DNA of 64,000 nucleotides from Sphingomonas gellani (GTDB taxonomy: Bacteria; Pseudomonadota; Alphaproteobacteria; Sphingomonadales; Sphingomonadaceae), in NCBI RefSeq assembly GCF_900110035.1, contig NZ_FOCF01000001.1, forward strand, positions 310,001 to 374,000, written 5' to 3'. The notes beneath the pieces are model-generated. The model saw only the letters and a program-made list of their open reading frames with translations. It had not been told where the DNA came from and did no database searches. The translations under genes were made by a program, and so were the position numbers. Positions 35,752 to 46,351 of this stretch are shown one piece after another; position 1 is the stretch's first letter, and every line of letters starts with the position of its first letter.

Positions 35752-36605
35752 CAGCTCTTCAACCGCCAGCCGCGCCGCAGCAGCGCGTAACACACCAGCG
35801 CGAGCGCGACGTCGATCGCCAGGATCACTGCGCTGCCGAGCAGGACGGGCGAGTCGGCGGTGCCGAGGAACCCGTATCGGAAGCCGGAGATGATGTAGAA
35901 GAACGGGTTGGCATGACTGAATGCGCGGAACGCCGGCGCCAGCCGGTCGACCGAGTAAAAGGTGCCAGACAGGAGCGACAGCGGCGCGATGACGAAGTTG
36001 GTGACCGCCGCCGCATGGTCGAACTTCTCCGCCCATATCGACGTCAGCACGCCGAGCAGCGACAGGAACATCGCGCCCAGGAAGCCGAACCATAGGATGG
36101 CGACCGGGTGACGCGGGAACACGTGAACGTCCGGCCACAAGGCCATGGCCAGCCAGCAGATGAAGCCGACGATGAACGCGCGCGTCATCGCGCCCCCGAC
36201 CAGTGCGCCGAGTAGCTCGCCGGTCGACAACGGCGGCTGCAGGTAATCGACGATCGTGCCCTGGATCTTGCCCACCAGCAGCGAGAAGCTGGCATTGGCG
36301 AAGGCCGGGCCCATCATCCCCTGACTGATGATAAGGCCGGGCGCGATGAAATCGGCAAAGGGGATGTCGACGCCGCCAACCTGAACCGGCCGCTTCGCCC
36401 CCGTCGCGATGGTGAACACGATCAGGAACAGCAGCGTCGTAATCGCCGGCGCCCAGATGGTCTGGAGGTGGACCTTGAAGAAACGGCGAACCTCCTTGAT
36501 ATAGAGGGTTCTCAGGCCGCCCCAGTTGATCGCCCGGATGACGGGCACGCCAGGTGCGTTTCTGATTGCCGAACCGGTTTGGCCGAGCGGTGGGTGGCTG
36601 TTCAT
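35751..36605 (-). CDS. ABC-2 type transporter permease
   Basis: 284 aa from ATG 36605 with about six membrane helices. TLYIKEVRRFFKVHLQTIWA, then APAITTLLFLIVFTIATGA, IPFADFIAPGLIISQGMMGP and IQGTIVDYLQPPLSTGELLG are ABC-2 signatures, and SLLSGTFYSVDRLAPAFRAF is the late conserved block. Such permeases export polysaccharide, lipid or drugs with a separate ATPase, which is not next to it. Its stop overlaps the beta-lactamase-like gene. It is divergent from gcrA with 66 bp between. The upstream in-frame extension to 36809 lies in gcrA and is not used. Confidence 0.9.
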   Translation of the reverse strand: MNSHPPLGQTGSAIRNAPGVPVIRAINWGGLRTLYIKEVRRFFKVHLQTIWAPAITTLLFLIVFTIATGAKRPVQVGGVDIPFADFIAPGLIISQGMMGPAFANASFSLLVGKIQGTIVDYLQPPLSTGELLGALVGGAMTRAFIVGFICWLAMALWPDVHVFPRHPVAILWFGFLGAMFLSLLGVLTSIWAEKFDHAAAVTNFVIAPLSLLSGTFYSVDRLAPAFRAFSHANPFFYIISGFRYGFLGTADSPVLLGSAVILAIDVALALVCYALLRRGWRLKS

Positions 36606-36671
36606 GCGCCGAGCGGGTAAACGCTGGCGATGCCGCCCGCAACCGGCGCATGAAACATTGGGGAAATTGCG

Positions 36672-37418
36672 ATGTCGTGGACCGACGAGCGGATCGAAAC
36701 GCTCAAGACGATGTGGGAAGCGGGCCAGACTGCCAGCCAGATCGCGGAGGCGCTGGGTGGCGTCAGCCGCAATGCCGTGATCGGCAAGGCGCATCGCCTG
36801 GGACTGCAATCGCGCCCATCGCCGGTGAAGCAGAACGATGCCGAGCCCAAGGCGGCGGCACCCGCAGCCCCTGCGCCGGCCGAGCCGGTTGTGCCCGCAG
36901 CGCCTGCGCCCGAGCGTCGCGCCGAGCCCGCCGCTCAGGACGCGCCGGCCGCGCCTGCGGAGACTGTCCGTCCGGATCCTGCCCCCGCCGCGACCCCGCC
37001 AGCGGCGCCCTGGTCCGCCGCGCCATCTGCCGCGCCCCTAGAGCCCAGGCGCGACGCGGAGCCGTCGGCGCCGGCACCGCAGACCATCCTGCGCTCCGTC
37101 GGTCCCGGTGGGTTCGTGCGGCAATCGCCGGGCGAGCAGCAGCCGCCGGCCACGCCCGCTCCGCCGCGTCGTCTGGTGCCGGCCAAGCCGTCGGCCGAGA
37201 TCGCCGGCAAGACCAGCCTGCTCGACCTGAACGACCGCATCTGCAAATGGCCGCTGGGTCATCCGGGCGAGCCAGATTTCCACTTTTGCGGAGAGCGGGT
37301 GAATCCCGGCTTCCCGTATTGCGTGGACCATTGCGGCCATGCCTATCAGGCGCAGTTGCCGCGTCGGGATCGGCGTCCCGCGCCGCCGCTGCCCTTTGGC
37401 GGCCCGCGCGTACGCTGA
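36672..37418 (+). CDS. gcrA: Cell-cycle regulator GcrA
   Basis: Sigma-70-associated transcription regulator of the alphaproteobacterial cell cycle that works with CcrM methylation at GANTC. 248 aa. N-terminal DNA-binding domain MSWTDERIETLKTMWEAGQT ... GGVSRNAVIGKAHRLGL (1-46). C-terminal sigma-binding domain LLDLNDRICKWPLGHPGEPD, then FHFCGE and PYCVDHC with clustered Cys and His. Between them lies a very long Ala/Pro linker (~50-175); Caulobacter GcrA is about 170 aa in all. No GANTC site is seen in its own short upstream gap. Confidence 0.95.
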   Translation: MSWTDERIETLKTMWEAGQTASQIAEALGGVSRNAVIGKAHRLGLQSRPSPVKQNDAEPKAAAPAAPAPAEPVVPAAPAPERRAEPAAQDAPAAPAETVRPDPAPAATPPAAPWSAAPSAAPLEPRRDAEPSAPAPQTILRSVGPGGFVRQSPGEQQPPATPAPPRRLVPAKPSAEIAGKTSLLDLNDRICKWPLGHPGEPDFHFCGERVNPGFPYCVDHCGHAYQAQLPRRDRRPAPPLPFGGPRVR

Positions 37419-37423
37419 CCGAT

Positions 37424-37456
37424 CGGGCCGCCGTCTGGTGAACAGGCGGCGGCCCG
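37424..37456. terminator. Bidirectional terminator between gcrA and the convergent porin-like gene
   Basis: CGGGCCGCCG (37424-37433) pairs perfectly with CGGCGGCCCG (37447-37456); four more pairs (one G-T) extend it inward to a GTGAA loop. TTCC follows on the plus strand. It is 6 bp after the gcrA stop codon and 8 bp from the other gene's stop. Confidence 0.7.
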
Positions 37457-37463
37457 TTCCGCT

Positions 37464-38300
37464 TCAGAAGCGGAATGCGGCGGTTGCCCGCATGGAATGC
37501 CAGCGGAACATGCTGTCGGAGCGACGGAAGTCCGTGCCCGCGATGTTGGGTGCCAGCACGAACGGGTTCGTCGCCGGTGCCGTGCCTGCGGTCGCCTGTA
37601 CCCGGTAATCGTTGTCGCGATACTGGTGGTACATATATTCCAGCCCGAACGACAAGTTGCGGCCGACCTTCTGCTCGATGCCGCCGCCGCCCAGCAGGCC
37701 GAACTGGTTGCGATCGCCGCGCCCCGTGAAAGCGTTGGCGGTGTTGGTGGTCGAAAAGCTGCGGTCGATGCGCGCGTAGCCCGTGCCGAAAGTTCCGTAG
37801 AACAGCGTGGCGTCGACGGCATAGCCGACCCGTCCCCGCACGCTCGCCTCCCAGTCGATCGAGCGCGTCATGGTGTAGCTGGCGGGCGTGGTGGAAAAGC
37901 CGCTGACGCTGTCGCGCACTTCGGACCGGCCGAACTCGCCCACCGCACCGATCACCAGGTTGCCGCGCTGGGTATCTGCACCGACGCGGCCGTAATAGGC
38001 CCAGCCGTCGCGATCGTTGCGGCATCCGGCGGCGGGCGTCGCACCCAGTGCAGCGCCGTTGCAGAAACCGGGTGAAAAGGCGTTCGCGCCGGTGGCCGTG
38101 GTCACGCTGTCGCCGAAGCGACCGTCCAGGTTCCGATCGAACAGGATGGATGAGCCGATATCGTTTGGCTGAACGTCATAGCCGCCGGCGACGCCGACAT
38201 AGACGCCGTCAAACGGGCGATCGGCCGTGCTCTCCTGCGCCAGGGCGGGCGTGCCGGCGACAAGGACGAGGCCGAAAGCGGCCAGGGCAGGTTTGAACAA
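37464..38300 (-). CDS. Outer-membrane beta-barrel protein
   Basis: 278 aa from a TTG at 38300. I chose this because GGGAG lies 8 nt upstream and it gives MFKPALAAFGLVLVAGTPAL, a proper signal peptide; the longer frame to 38492 has no such logic. Mature part: FDGVYVGVAGGYDVQPNDIG, then alternating beta strands (GWAYYGRVGADTQRGNLVIG, VRGRVGYAVDATLFYGTFGT, FGLEYMYHQYRDNDYRV), ending MRATAAFRF with a terminal Phe recognised by the BAM machinery. OmpA/porin-like small barrel (about 8-10 strands). Two Cys (FCNGA and GCRND) may bond. Ligand or function unknown. Confidence 0.8.
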   Translation of the reverse strand: MFKPALAAFGLVLVAGTPALAQESTADRPFDGVYVGVAGGYDVQPNDIGSSILFDRNLDGRFGDSVTTATGANAFSPGFCNGAALGATPAAGCRNDRDGWAYYGRVGADTQRGNLVIGAVGEFGRSEVRDSVSGFSTTPASYTMTRSIDWEASVRGRVGYAVDATLFYGTFGTGYARIDRSFSTTNTANAFTGRGDRNQFGLLGGGGIEQKVGRNLSFGLEYMYHQYRDNDYRVQATAGTAPATNPFVLAPNIAGTDFRRSDSMFRWHSMRATAAFRF

Positions 38301-38307
38301 ACTATAG

Positions 38308-40488
<2,181 letters not shown>

Positions 40489-40666
40489 GCGTTGCGAGTA
40501 CTTGAGTGGAGAGTGATGCGCGATCCGCTGGGATACGCCGATGGGTAGGAGCAGCGGGCGGATTATAGGTGCTCTCTTGAGTTGCTCGCCACGATCGATG
40601 CACGAAACCAGCCGCCGCTCGCGCTACGCGCTCGACGAAGATGCCGCCTACCGCCAGCCTCTATGG

Positions 40667-40696
40667 TTGACGCTGGCCCTTCCGGCTCCCTATGCT
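40667..40696 (+). promoter_or_regulatory. Promoter of argD-argF
   Basis: TTGACG at 40667-40672 and TATGCT at 40691-40696 are 18 bp apart. A start near 40703 would give a ~50-nt leader carrying the hairpin at 40704-40726 and the ribosome site AAGGAGAAG before the argD GTG. Confidence 0.6.
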
Positions 40697-40703
40697 CGAT
40701 ACC

Positions 40704-40726
40704 GGGCGGTCCCTTCCGGGCCGCCC
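40704..40726 (+). promoter_or_regulatory. Leader hairpin ahead of argD
   Basis: GGGCGG and CCC pair with GGG and CCGCCC, with one bulged T and a TTCC loop, followed by TTTGTCGTTTC. It could be a weak terminator for parE read-through or a 5' stabiliser of the argD message, since it begins right at the expected transcription start. Confidence 0.5.
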
Positions 40727-40754
40727 TTTGTCGTTTCAATCAAGGAGAAGGCCC

Positions 40755-41951
40755 GTGTCCACCCCCGCGCTCATGCCCGTTTACCCACGGTGCGGCGTGC
40801 GCCCGGTGCGAGGGGAGGGGGTGTATCTCTATGGTGAGGACGGGACCGAGTATCTCGATTTCGCCGCCGGCATCGCGGTCAACGCGTTGGGGCATGGTCA
40901 CCCGCATCTGGTGAAGGCGATCGCCGATCAGGCGGCCACGCTGATGCACGTGTCCAACCTGTACGGCAGCCCGCAAGGCGAGGCGCTGGCACAGCGGATC
41001 GTCGACAACAGCTTTGCCGACACGGTGTTCTTCACCAATTCGGGTGCCGAGGCGATCGAGTGCGCGATCAAGACCGCGCGTCGGTTCCACCACGCCAACG
41101 GCAATCCTCAGCGGCACACGCTGATCACCTTCAACAACGCGTTCCATGGTCGGACGCTGGGCGCGATCTCCGCCACCAACCAGGCGAAGATGCGTGACGG
41201 GTTCGAGCCGTTGCTGCCCGGCTTTGCCTATGCACCGTTCAACGATCTCGATGCCGCGCTGGCGCTGATCGACAACAGCACCGCCGGTTTCCTGGTCGAG
41301 ACCGTGCAGGGCGAGGGCGGCGTGTCGGTCGGCACGGAGGCGTTCATCAAGGGCCTGCGTCAGGCGTGTGACGAGCACGGGCTGTTGCTGGTGCTGGACG
41401 AGGTACAGTGCGGCTATGGTCGGACCGGCCGGATGTGGGCGTATGAGCACCACGGCATCACGCCGGACATCATGGCGGTGGCCAAGGGGATCGGCGGCGG
41501 CTTTCCGCTGGGCGCATGCCTCGCCACGGCGGAGGCGGCGAAGGGGATGGTGTTCGGCACGCACGGGTCGACCTATGGCGGCAACCCGCTCGCCATGGCG
41601 GCGGGTCAGGCGGTGCTCGACGTCATGCTGGAGTCGGGCTTTCTCGAGCATGTCGAGACAATCGGGCAGCGGCTTCGTCAGGCGCTGGAGCAGATGATCC
41701 CCAACCATGACGCGCTGTTCGAGGAAGTGCGCGGGTCGGGCCTGATGCTGGGATTGAAGCTGAAGCCGGGCAACGAGCCGCGCGCGTTCGTGGCGCACTT
41801 GCGCGACAATCACCAACTGCTGACGGTCGCGGCCGGTGAGAATGTGGTGCGCATCCTGCCGCCGCTCGTCATCGACGAAAGTCACGTGGCGCAGGCGATC
41901 GAGCGCCTGAGCGAAGGTGCGCGTACTTTCGCCGGCCCATCCGACGATTGA
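40755..41951 (+). CDS. argD: Acetylornithine aminotransferase
   Basis: PLP enzyme of arginine synthesis (N-acetylornithine and 2-oxoglutarate), often also serving lysine synthesis. 398 aa from GTG 40755, with AAGGAGAAG upstream. Class III aminotransferase: YLYGEDGTEYLDFAAGIAVN, TNSGAEAIECAIKTARRF, FNNAFHGRTLGAISATNQ, and LLLVLDEVQCGYGRTGRMW. The PLP lysine is about residue 244 in IMAVAKGIGGGFPLGACLAT. The open frame upstream to 40692 is leader. Followed 91 bp later by argF. Confidence 0.95.
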   Translation: MSTPALMPVYPRCGVRPVRGEGVYLYGEDGTEYLDFAAGIAVNALGHGHPHLVKAIADQAATLMHVSNLYGSPQGEALAQRIVDNSFADTVFFTNSGAEAIECAIKTARRFHHANGNPQRHTLITFNNAFHGRTLGAISATNQAKMRDGFEPLLPGFAYAPFNDLDAALALIDNSTAGFLVETVQGEGGVSVGTEAFIKGLRQACDEHGLLLVLDEVQCGYGRTGRMWAYEHHGITPDIMAVAKGIGGGFPLGACLATAEAAKGMVFGTHGSTYGGNPLAMAAGQAVLDVMLESGFLEHVETIGQRLRQALEQMIPNHDALFEEVRGSGLMLGLKLKPGNEPRAFVAHLRDNHQLLTVAAGENVVRILPPLVIDESHVAQAIERLSEGARTFAGPSDD

Positions 41952-42042
41952 TCCCGCAAATCTCGTCTGACCGGCCATCGCGCCGCGCGCCGCCGAAAGC
42001 GCGGCGTGGGGCGCGTGGACCGACTACACGAATGGAAGGTGA

Positions 42043-42972
42043 GTGAAGGTGACCATCCGCCATTTCCTTGATCTGTCCGATGCTGGCGGGAACGGCGTTG
42101 CCGCGATGCTAGTCGACGCGCTCGATCGCAAGGCGGCGCGGGCCGGGTGGCCGAAGGGGCGCAGCGATGCCGATGCGCCGCTGGCCGGGCATGTGCTGGC
42201 GATGATCTTCGAGAAGAACTCGACGCGCACGCGTGTCAGTTTCGACATGGCGATCCGGCAGCTTGGCGGGACCTCGATCGTGATGGATGCGGGATCGATG
42301 CAGTTGGGGCGCGGCGAGAGCATCGCCGACACCGCGCGCGTCCTGTCGGGCTATGTCGACGCGATCATGATCCGCACCGACGATCATGCGAAGGTCGTGG
42401 AGATGGCGGCCAACGCCTCCGTCCCGGTCATCAACGGCCTGACCGATGCGTCTCACCCGTGTCAGGTCATGGCCGACCTGCTCACCATCCTGGAGAGCGG
42501 GCGCGCCCTGCCGGGGTTGAAGGTCGCGTGGCTGGGCGACGGCAACAACATGCTCGCGTCGATCATGGAGGCGGCCGGGCTGATGGGCTTCGACGTGGTG
42601 GCCGCCTGTCCGCAGGGATTCCAGCCGACCGATGCCGATGTGCAGCGCGGGCGAGGGCGCGCCCGCGTGGTCGGCACCGCTGCGGAGGCGGTTGAGGGTG
42701 CCGACGTTGTGGTCACCGACACGTGGATCTCGATGGGTCAGCTGCATGCGGAGACGAAGCTGGCCGCGATGATGCCGTTCCAGGTGGACACGGCGCTGAT
42801 GGCAAAGGCCAAGCCCGACGCGCATTTCCTCCACTGCCTGCCGGCCCACCGCGGTGAGGAGGTGGTGACGGAGGTGATCGACGGGCCGCGGTCGCTGATC
42901 TGGCAGGAGGCGGAGAACCGCCTGCACGCGCAGAAGTCCGTGTTGCGGTGGTGCTTCGGCCAGATCGGTTGA
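42043..42972 (+). CDS. argF: Ornithine carbamoyltransferase
   Basis: Forms citrulline from ornithine and carbamoyl phosphate. 309 aa. Carbamoyl-phosphate loop [20 protein letters not shown], ornithine region [32 protein letters not shown], and [20 protein letters not shown] (HCLP motif). GTG 42043 has GGAAGGTGA upstream; GTG 42049 is an alternative. Pairs with argD as in many alphaproteobacteria, with hslO following 135 bp later. Confidence 0.97.
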   Translation: MKVTIRHFLDLSDAGGNGVAAMLVDALDRKAARAGWPKGRSDADAPLAGHVLAMIFEKNSTRTRVSFDMAIRQLGGTSIVMDAGSMQLGRGESIADTARVLSGYVDAIMIRTDDHAKVVEMAANASVPVINGLTDASHPCQVMADLLTILESGRALPGLKVAWLGDGNNMLASIMEAAGLMGFDVVAACPQGFQPTDADVQRGRGRARVVGTAAEAVEGADVVVTDTWISMGQLHAETKLAAMMPFQVDTALMAKAKPDAHFLHCLPAHRGEEVVTEVIDGPRSLIWQEAENRLHAQKSVLRWCFGQIG

Positions 42973-43107
42973 TCGGACCGGGCGGCGTCCTATCTTGACG
43001 CAAACGCCCGCCTGACTTGCTTTCCCATCCGCTGTGTTCTTCGTTGAGCACATCGCGTTCGTGCGCGAGCGGAGCGGGTCGGCATCGGCACAGCCCACGG
43101 TGATTCG

Positions 43108-44013
43108 ATGGATCAAACCTCTTCCGACCTCGACCGCGCACTCGGTTTCACGATCGCGGGCCGCAGCGCGCGTGGGCGCATCGTCCGTCTCGGCACGACG
43201 CTCGATACGATCCTGGCGGCACATGCCTATCCTCCCGCCATCGAGGCGCTACTGGCCGAGGCACTGACGCTGACCGCGCTGATCGGGTCGACCCTGAAGG
43301 ACCCGGCGGGCCAGCTGACGATGCAGTCGCGGACCGAGACCGGCGTCGTCACCTTGCTGGTCTGCGATTACCGCAACGGGGAGGTGCGCGGCTATGTCGA
43401 GTTCGACGCCGATCGGCTGGCTATGGCACCGGAGCGGCCGACGCTGTTCGCCCTGTTCGGTGCGGGCTACCTCGCCATCACCTTCGACCTGTCGACCAGC
43501 GGCGAGCGGTATCAGGGCATCGTGCCCCTGGACGGCGACACGCTGACCGAGGCGGCGCAGAGCTACTTCATCCAGTCGGAACAGATCCCGACGCTGGTGC
43601 GCGTCGGCATGCGCAAGGGCGCCGATGGCCGCACGGTCGCAGGCGGGCTTTTCCTCCAGCACCTGCCGGAGGGAGAGGACGGTCGCGAGCGGCTGCACAC
43701 GCGCCTCGACCACCCGGAATGGGAGCATGTCGCCGCACTGGGCAGCACGATCGGTGCGGACGAGTTGGCGGACGCGGCACTGCCGCTGGAGACGCTGGTC
43801 TGGCGCTTGTTCAACGAGGAGCCCGATGTGCGCGTTCTGGCGGCGACCGCGATCAGCCGTGGTTGCCGTTGCACGCCGGAGCATTTCGCGGCCGTGCTGT
43901 CCCGCTTCCCGATCGAGGAGCAGCGGGCAATGGCGGACGAGGGCGGCGACATCTTCGTCGATTGCCAGTTCTGCGCGCGCAAGTTCGCCGTACCGGTCGT
44001 GGAGGCCGCATGA
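43108..44013 (+). CDS. hslO: Redox-regulated chaperone Hsp33
   Basis: Holdase activated by oxidative unfolding stress. 301 aa. N-terminal chaperone domain includes LTALIGSTLKDPAGQLTMQS and YLAITFDLSTSGERYQGIVP. The C-terminal zinc switch has CRC (SRGCRCTPEHF) and CQFC (DCQFCARKF), the four redox-active Cys that bind zinc when reduced. Position after argF fits a widespread alphaproteobacterial argD-argF-hslO order. Confidence 0.96.
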   Translation: MDQTSSDLDRALGFTIAGRSARGRIVRLGTTLDTILAAHAYPPAIEALLAEALTLTALIGSTLKDPAGQLTMQSRTETGVVTLLVCDYRNGEVRGYVEFDADRLAMAPERPTLFALFGAGYLAITFDLSTSGERYQGIVPLDGDTLTEAAQSYFIQSEQIPTLVRVGMRKGADGRTVAGGLFLQHLPEGEDGRERLHTRLDHPEWEHVAALGSTIGADELADAALPLETLVWRLFNEEPDVRVLAATAISRGCRCTPEHFAAVLSRFPIEEQRAMADEGGDIFVDCQFCARKFAVPVVEAA

Positions 44014-44058
44014 CGCACAGTTGCGGTCGGACCTGCAAAGGCCTAGCGGGCAGCGATC

Positions 44059-44748
44059 ATGTCTGATGAGAAGATCGCCGTCGCCCTGGTTTCGGGTGGC
44101 CTGGATTCAATGGTGTCCGCCGCCCTGGCGCGGGAAAGCGGCTATGTCGTGCTGGCGCTGTCGGTGGATTACAACCAGCGGCACCGGGTCGAACTGGCCG
44201 CGGCCGCACGCGTCGCCGCCGCTTTGGGCGTGGCGCGCCACATCGTCCTGCCGCTCGACCTGTCGAAGTTCGGCGGCTCCGCGTTGACCGACGACATCGC
44301 CGTGCCGAAGGACGGGGTGCAGCTGGATGGTATCCCGATCACCTACGTGCCCGCGCGCAACACAATCTTCCTCAGCCTGACGCTCGGCTGGGCGGAGGCG
44401 GCGGGCGCGCGCGACCTGTTCATCGGGGTGAACGCCCTCGACTATTCCGGCTATCCCGACTGCCGCCCTGAGTTCATCGAGGCGTTCGAGCGTATGGCAG
44501 AGCTGGCGACGAAAGCTGGTGTCGAGGGTGAGCCGTTCCGCATCCGCGCGCCGCTTCAGCATATGACAAAGGCCGATATCGTGCGCGAGGGTGCGCGTCT
44601 GGGGCTGGACATGGGGCTGAGCTGGTCGTGCTACGATCCCGCACCGGGCGACCTGCATTGTGGGCTATGCGACAGTTGCCGCCTGCGCTCCAAGGGGTTC
44701 GAGGAGGCCGGCGTGCCCGATCCCACCCGCTACGCCGCGCATCCGTGA
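44059..44748 (+). CDS. queC: 7-cyano-7-deazaguanine (preQ0) synthase
   Basis: Converts 7-carboxy-7-deazaguanine to preQ0 with ammonia and ATP, in queuosine synthesis. 229 aa. PP-loop [20 protein letters not shown] (residues ~11-30). [20 protein letters not shown] and [13 protein letters not shown] are family blocks. Zinc-binding Cys cluster at the end: SWSCYDP ... [11 protein letters not shown]. Next to queE, 28 bp apart. No preQ1 riboswitch is seen in the short gap after hslO. Confidence 0.97.
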   Translation: MSDEKIAVALVSGGLDSMVSAALARESGYVVLALSVDYNQRHRVELAAAARVAAALGVARHIVLPLDLSKFGGSALTDDIAVPKDGVQLDGIPITYVPARNTIFLSLTLGWAEAAGARDLFIGVNALDYSGYPDCRPEFIEAFERMAELATKAGVEGEPFRIRAPLQHMTKADIVREGARLGLDMGLSWSCYDPAPGDLHCGLCDSCRLRSKGFEEAGVPDPTRYAAHP

Positions 44749-44776
44749 TGACGCCCGCAACGATCACGCGGTCCTG

Positions 44777-45406
44777 ATGTACGCCGTCAAGGAGATGTTC
44801 CTCACGCTGCAGGGCGAGGGGGTCAATGCCGGCGCGCGCGCGGTGTTCGTCCGGTTCGCGGGCTGCAACCTGTGGTCCGGGCGCGAACGGGACCGCGCGT
44901 CCGCCATCTGCCGCTTCTGCGACACCGATTTCGTCGGCGTGGACGGTTTGGGTGGGGGGCGCTTCGTGGATGCGATGGCGCTCGTCGCGGCGGTCGAGGC
45001 GCACTGGGGGCAGGGCACGGAGCGTCGCTTTGTCGTGCTGACGGGTGGCGAGCCCATGCTCCAGATCGACGATCCGATCGTCGAAGCGCTGCACGCGGCC
45101 GGTTTTCGGATTGCGGTGGAAACGAACGGGACGCTTGCGGCGCATCCCGGCATCGATTGGGTGTGCGTTAGTCCCAAGGCAGGGTCGACCGTCGTTCAGA
45201 CAAGGGGCGACGAGTTGAAGCTGGTCTGGCCCCAGGCGGGTATCGACATTGACGAACTGGAAAGTTGGCACTTCGCCAACCGGCTGATCCAGCCGATGGA
45301 CAATGCGGCCGGTGCGGCGAATACGGAAGCGGCCATCGCCCTGGTCATGGATCGGCCGAACTGGCGATTGTCGCTGCAAACGCACAAGCTGCTCGGCCTG
45401 CGCTGA
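44777..45406 (+). CDS. queE: 7-carboxy-7-deazaguanine synthase QueE
   Basis: Radical SAM enzyme making CDG from CPH4, the step before QueC. 209 aa from ATG 44777. YAVKEMFLTLQGEGVNAGAR is the standard start. The cluster motif is the long-spaced form: C at GCNLWSG, then CRFCDTDF about 14 residues later (C-x14-C-x2-C). VLTGGEPMLQID and IAVETNGTLAAHPGIDWVC follow, and the HKLLGL end is typical. The open frame upstream to 44660 is the shadow of queC. Confidence 0.95.
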   Translation: MYAVKEMFLTLQGEGVNAGARAVFVRFAGCNLWSGRERDRASAICRFCDTDFVGVDGLGGGRFVDAMALVAAVEAHWGQGTERRFVVLTGGEPMLQIDDPIVEALHAAGFRIAVETNGTLAAHPGIDWVCVSPKAGSTVVQTRGDELKLVWPQAGIDIDELESWHFANRLIQPMDNAAGAANTEAAIALVMDRPNWRLSLQTHKLLGLR

Positions 45407-45442
45407 TCGGGTGCCCCGAACCGGGGCACCCGCCATGTCGCG

Positions 45443-46159
45443 TCAGCGTGCCGCGATGCCGCCGGCCACGGGCTGGCTGATCGGCTGCAACGTCTGCGGC
45501 CCGCACTGCTTTTCCTGCCAGCGATATTTCTTGTCCCAACAGATCGCGTCCAGGCGCGGGATCGCCACGGGATAGGGATCGCGGCCGATATAGCGGGAAA
45601 ACATCTGCTCACCCCAAGGCGTCGCGATCGAGTTGCGCAACTCGCGCATGCGACGTTCCGCGAGATTGCCGAAGTCCCCGCGCGGCGTGAACACGGCCTC
45701 GCTGCCGATCGATGAAGCGGTCTGGCAGAAATTGATCTGACTGTAGACGGCAGTAACGCTGGAATAGGTGCGGGTGCCGAACTGGTCGAGCGCCGCCTGA
45801 CCGGCCTTCGGCGTCTTTGCGGTGCGGGCGAAGTACTTGGTCAGCGTGTCGAAGGATGACTTCAGTTCGGGACCATGGTCCTTCAATGTCGCGTTGTAGT
45901 TGTCGACCGTGACCAGCGTCGGTTCGAACTGGCACTGCAAGGCGGCGACGTTCAGCGCAGCGCGCAACGTCCAGGCCAGGCCTGCCCGCTCTTCCGCGGC
46001 GGTGGCGCCGGGCAGCGGTTGCACGATCCCGGCCTCCGCACCCTTTGTGGGGCGGTCGCTCAGGTCGCGCGATTTCAGAAAGAACTGTGCCGACGCCGGG
46101 GTAGCCAAGGCCATTCCGAAGACGAGCGCCGCCGCGCCTGCCAAAAACCCGTTACGCAT
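45443..46159 (-). CDS. Secreted protein of unknown function
   Basis: 238 aa, signal peptide ends ATPASAQFF. The mature part is mostly helical: AAEERAGLAWTLRAALNVAA, LQCQFEPTLVTVDNYNATL, LKSSFDTLTKYFARTAKTPK, DQFGTRTYSSVTAVYSQINF. Four Cys (QCQF, FCQTA, CWDK and QCGP) may form two disulfides. I recall similar proteins only in sphingomonads, without a named function. It stands alone, convergent with queE, with no operon partner. Confidence 0.65.
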   Translation of the reverse strand: MRNGFLAGAAALVFGMALATPASAQFFLKSRDLSDRPTKGAEAGIVQPLPGATAAEERAGLAWTLRAALNVAALQCQFEPTLVTVDNYNATLKDHGPELKSSFDTLTKYFARTAKTPKAGQAALDQFGTRTYSSVTAVYSQINFCQTASSIGSEAVFTPRGDFGNLAERRMRELRNSIATPWGEQMFSRYIGRDPYPVAIPRLDAICWDKKYRWQEKQCGPQTLQPISQPVAGGIAAR

Positions 46160-46281
46160 TTACACCATCCTCCCCCAGGAGCTTCTACATGGCGGGAATC
46201 TACGACATTTTTCGCGTCGACCCCAAACAATTTTAACCATTGGCGCAGCGTAAAATGAGGGCGGCACGGATCGCGGGCATG

Positions 46282-46315
46282 AAAAAAGGGGCCGGCCGGT
46301 ATCCCGGTCGACCCC
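46282..46315 (-). terminator. Rho-independent terminator of the Met/Thr-rich lipoprotein gene
   Basis: On the minus strand GGGGTCGACCGG pairs with CCGGCCGGCCCC (12 positions, one mismatch and one G-T pair, 4-nt loop), followed by six T (46287-46282). It lies 36 bp after the stop at 46352, a textbook terminator. Confidence 0.85.
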
Positions 46316-46351
46316 TTCTTCAACCGCAGCGCGGCAGCCCGGATGGGCTGA

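Noticed and set aside
34462-36651. A single 729-codon minus-strand ORF covering the beta-lactamase-like gene and the permease region
   Set aside because: Only the part from 35751 down codes for the serine hydrolase; upstream it is the wrong frame of the ABC-2 permease gene, which has clear membrane helices in its own frame.
42995-43023. Promoter candidate TTGACG / TGCTTT ahead of hslO
   Set aside because: The -35 is fair, but the -10 matches poorly, so I do not list it as a feature.
44014-44058. preQ1 riboswitch ahead of queC
   Set aside because: The 45-bp gap is too short and lacks the A-rich tail and hairpin expected.
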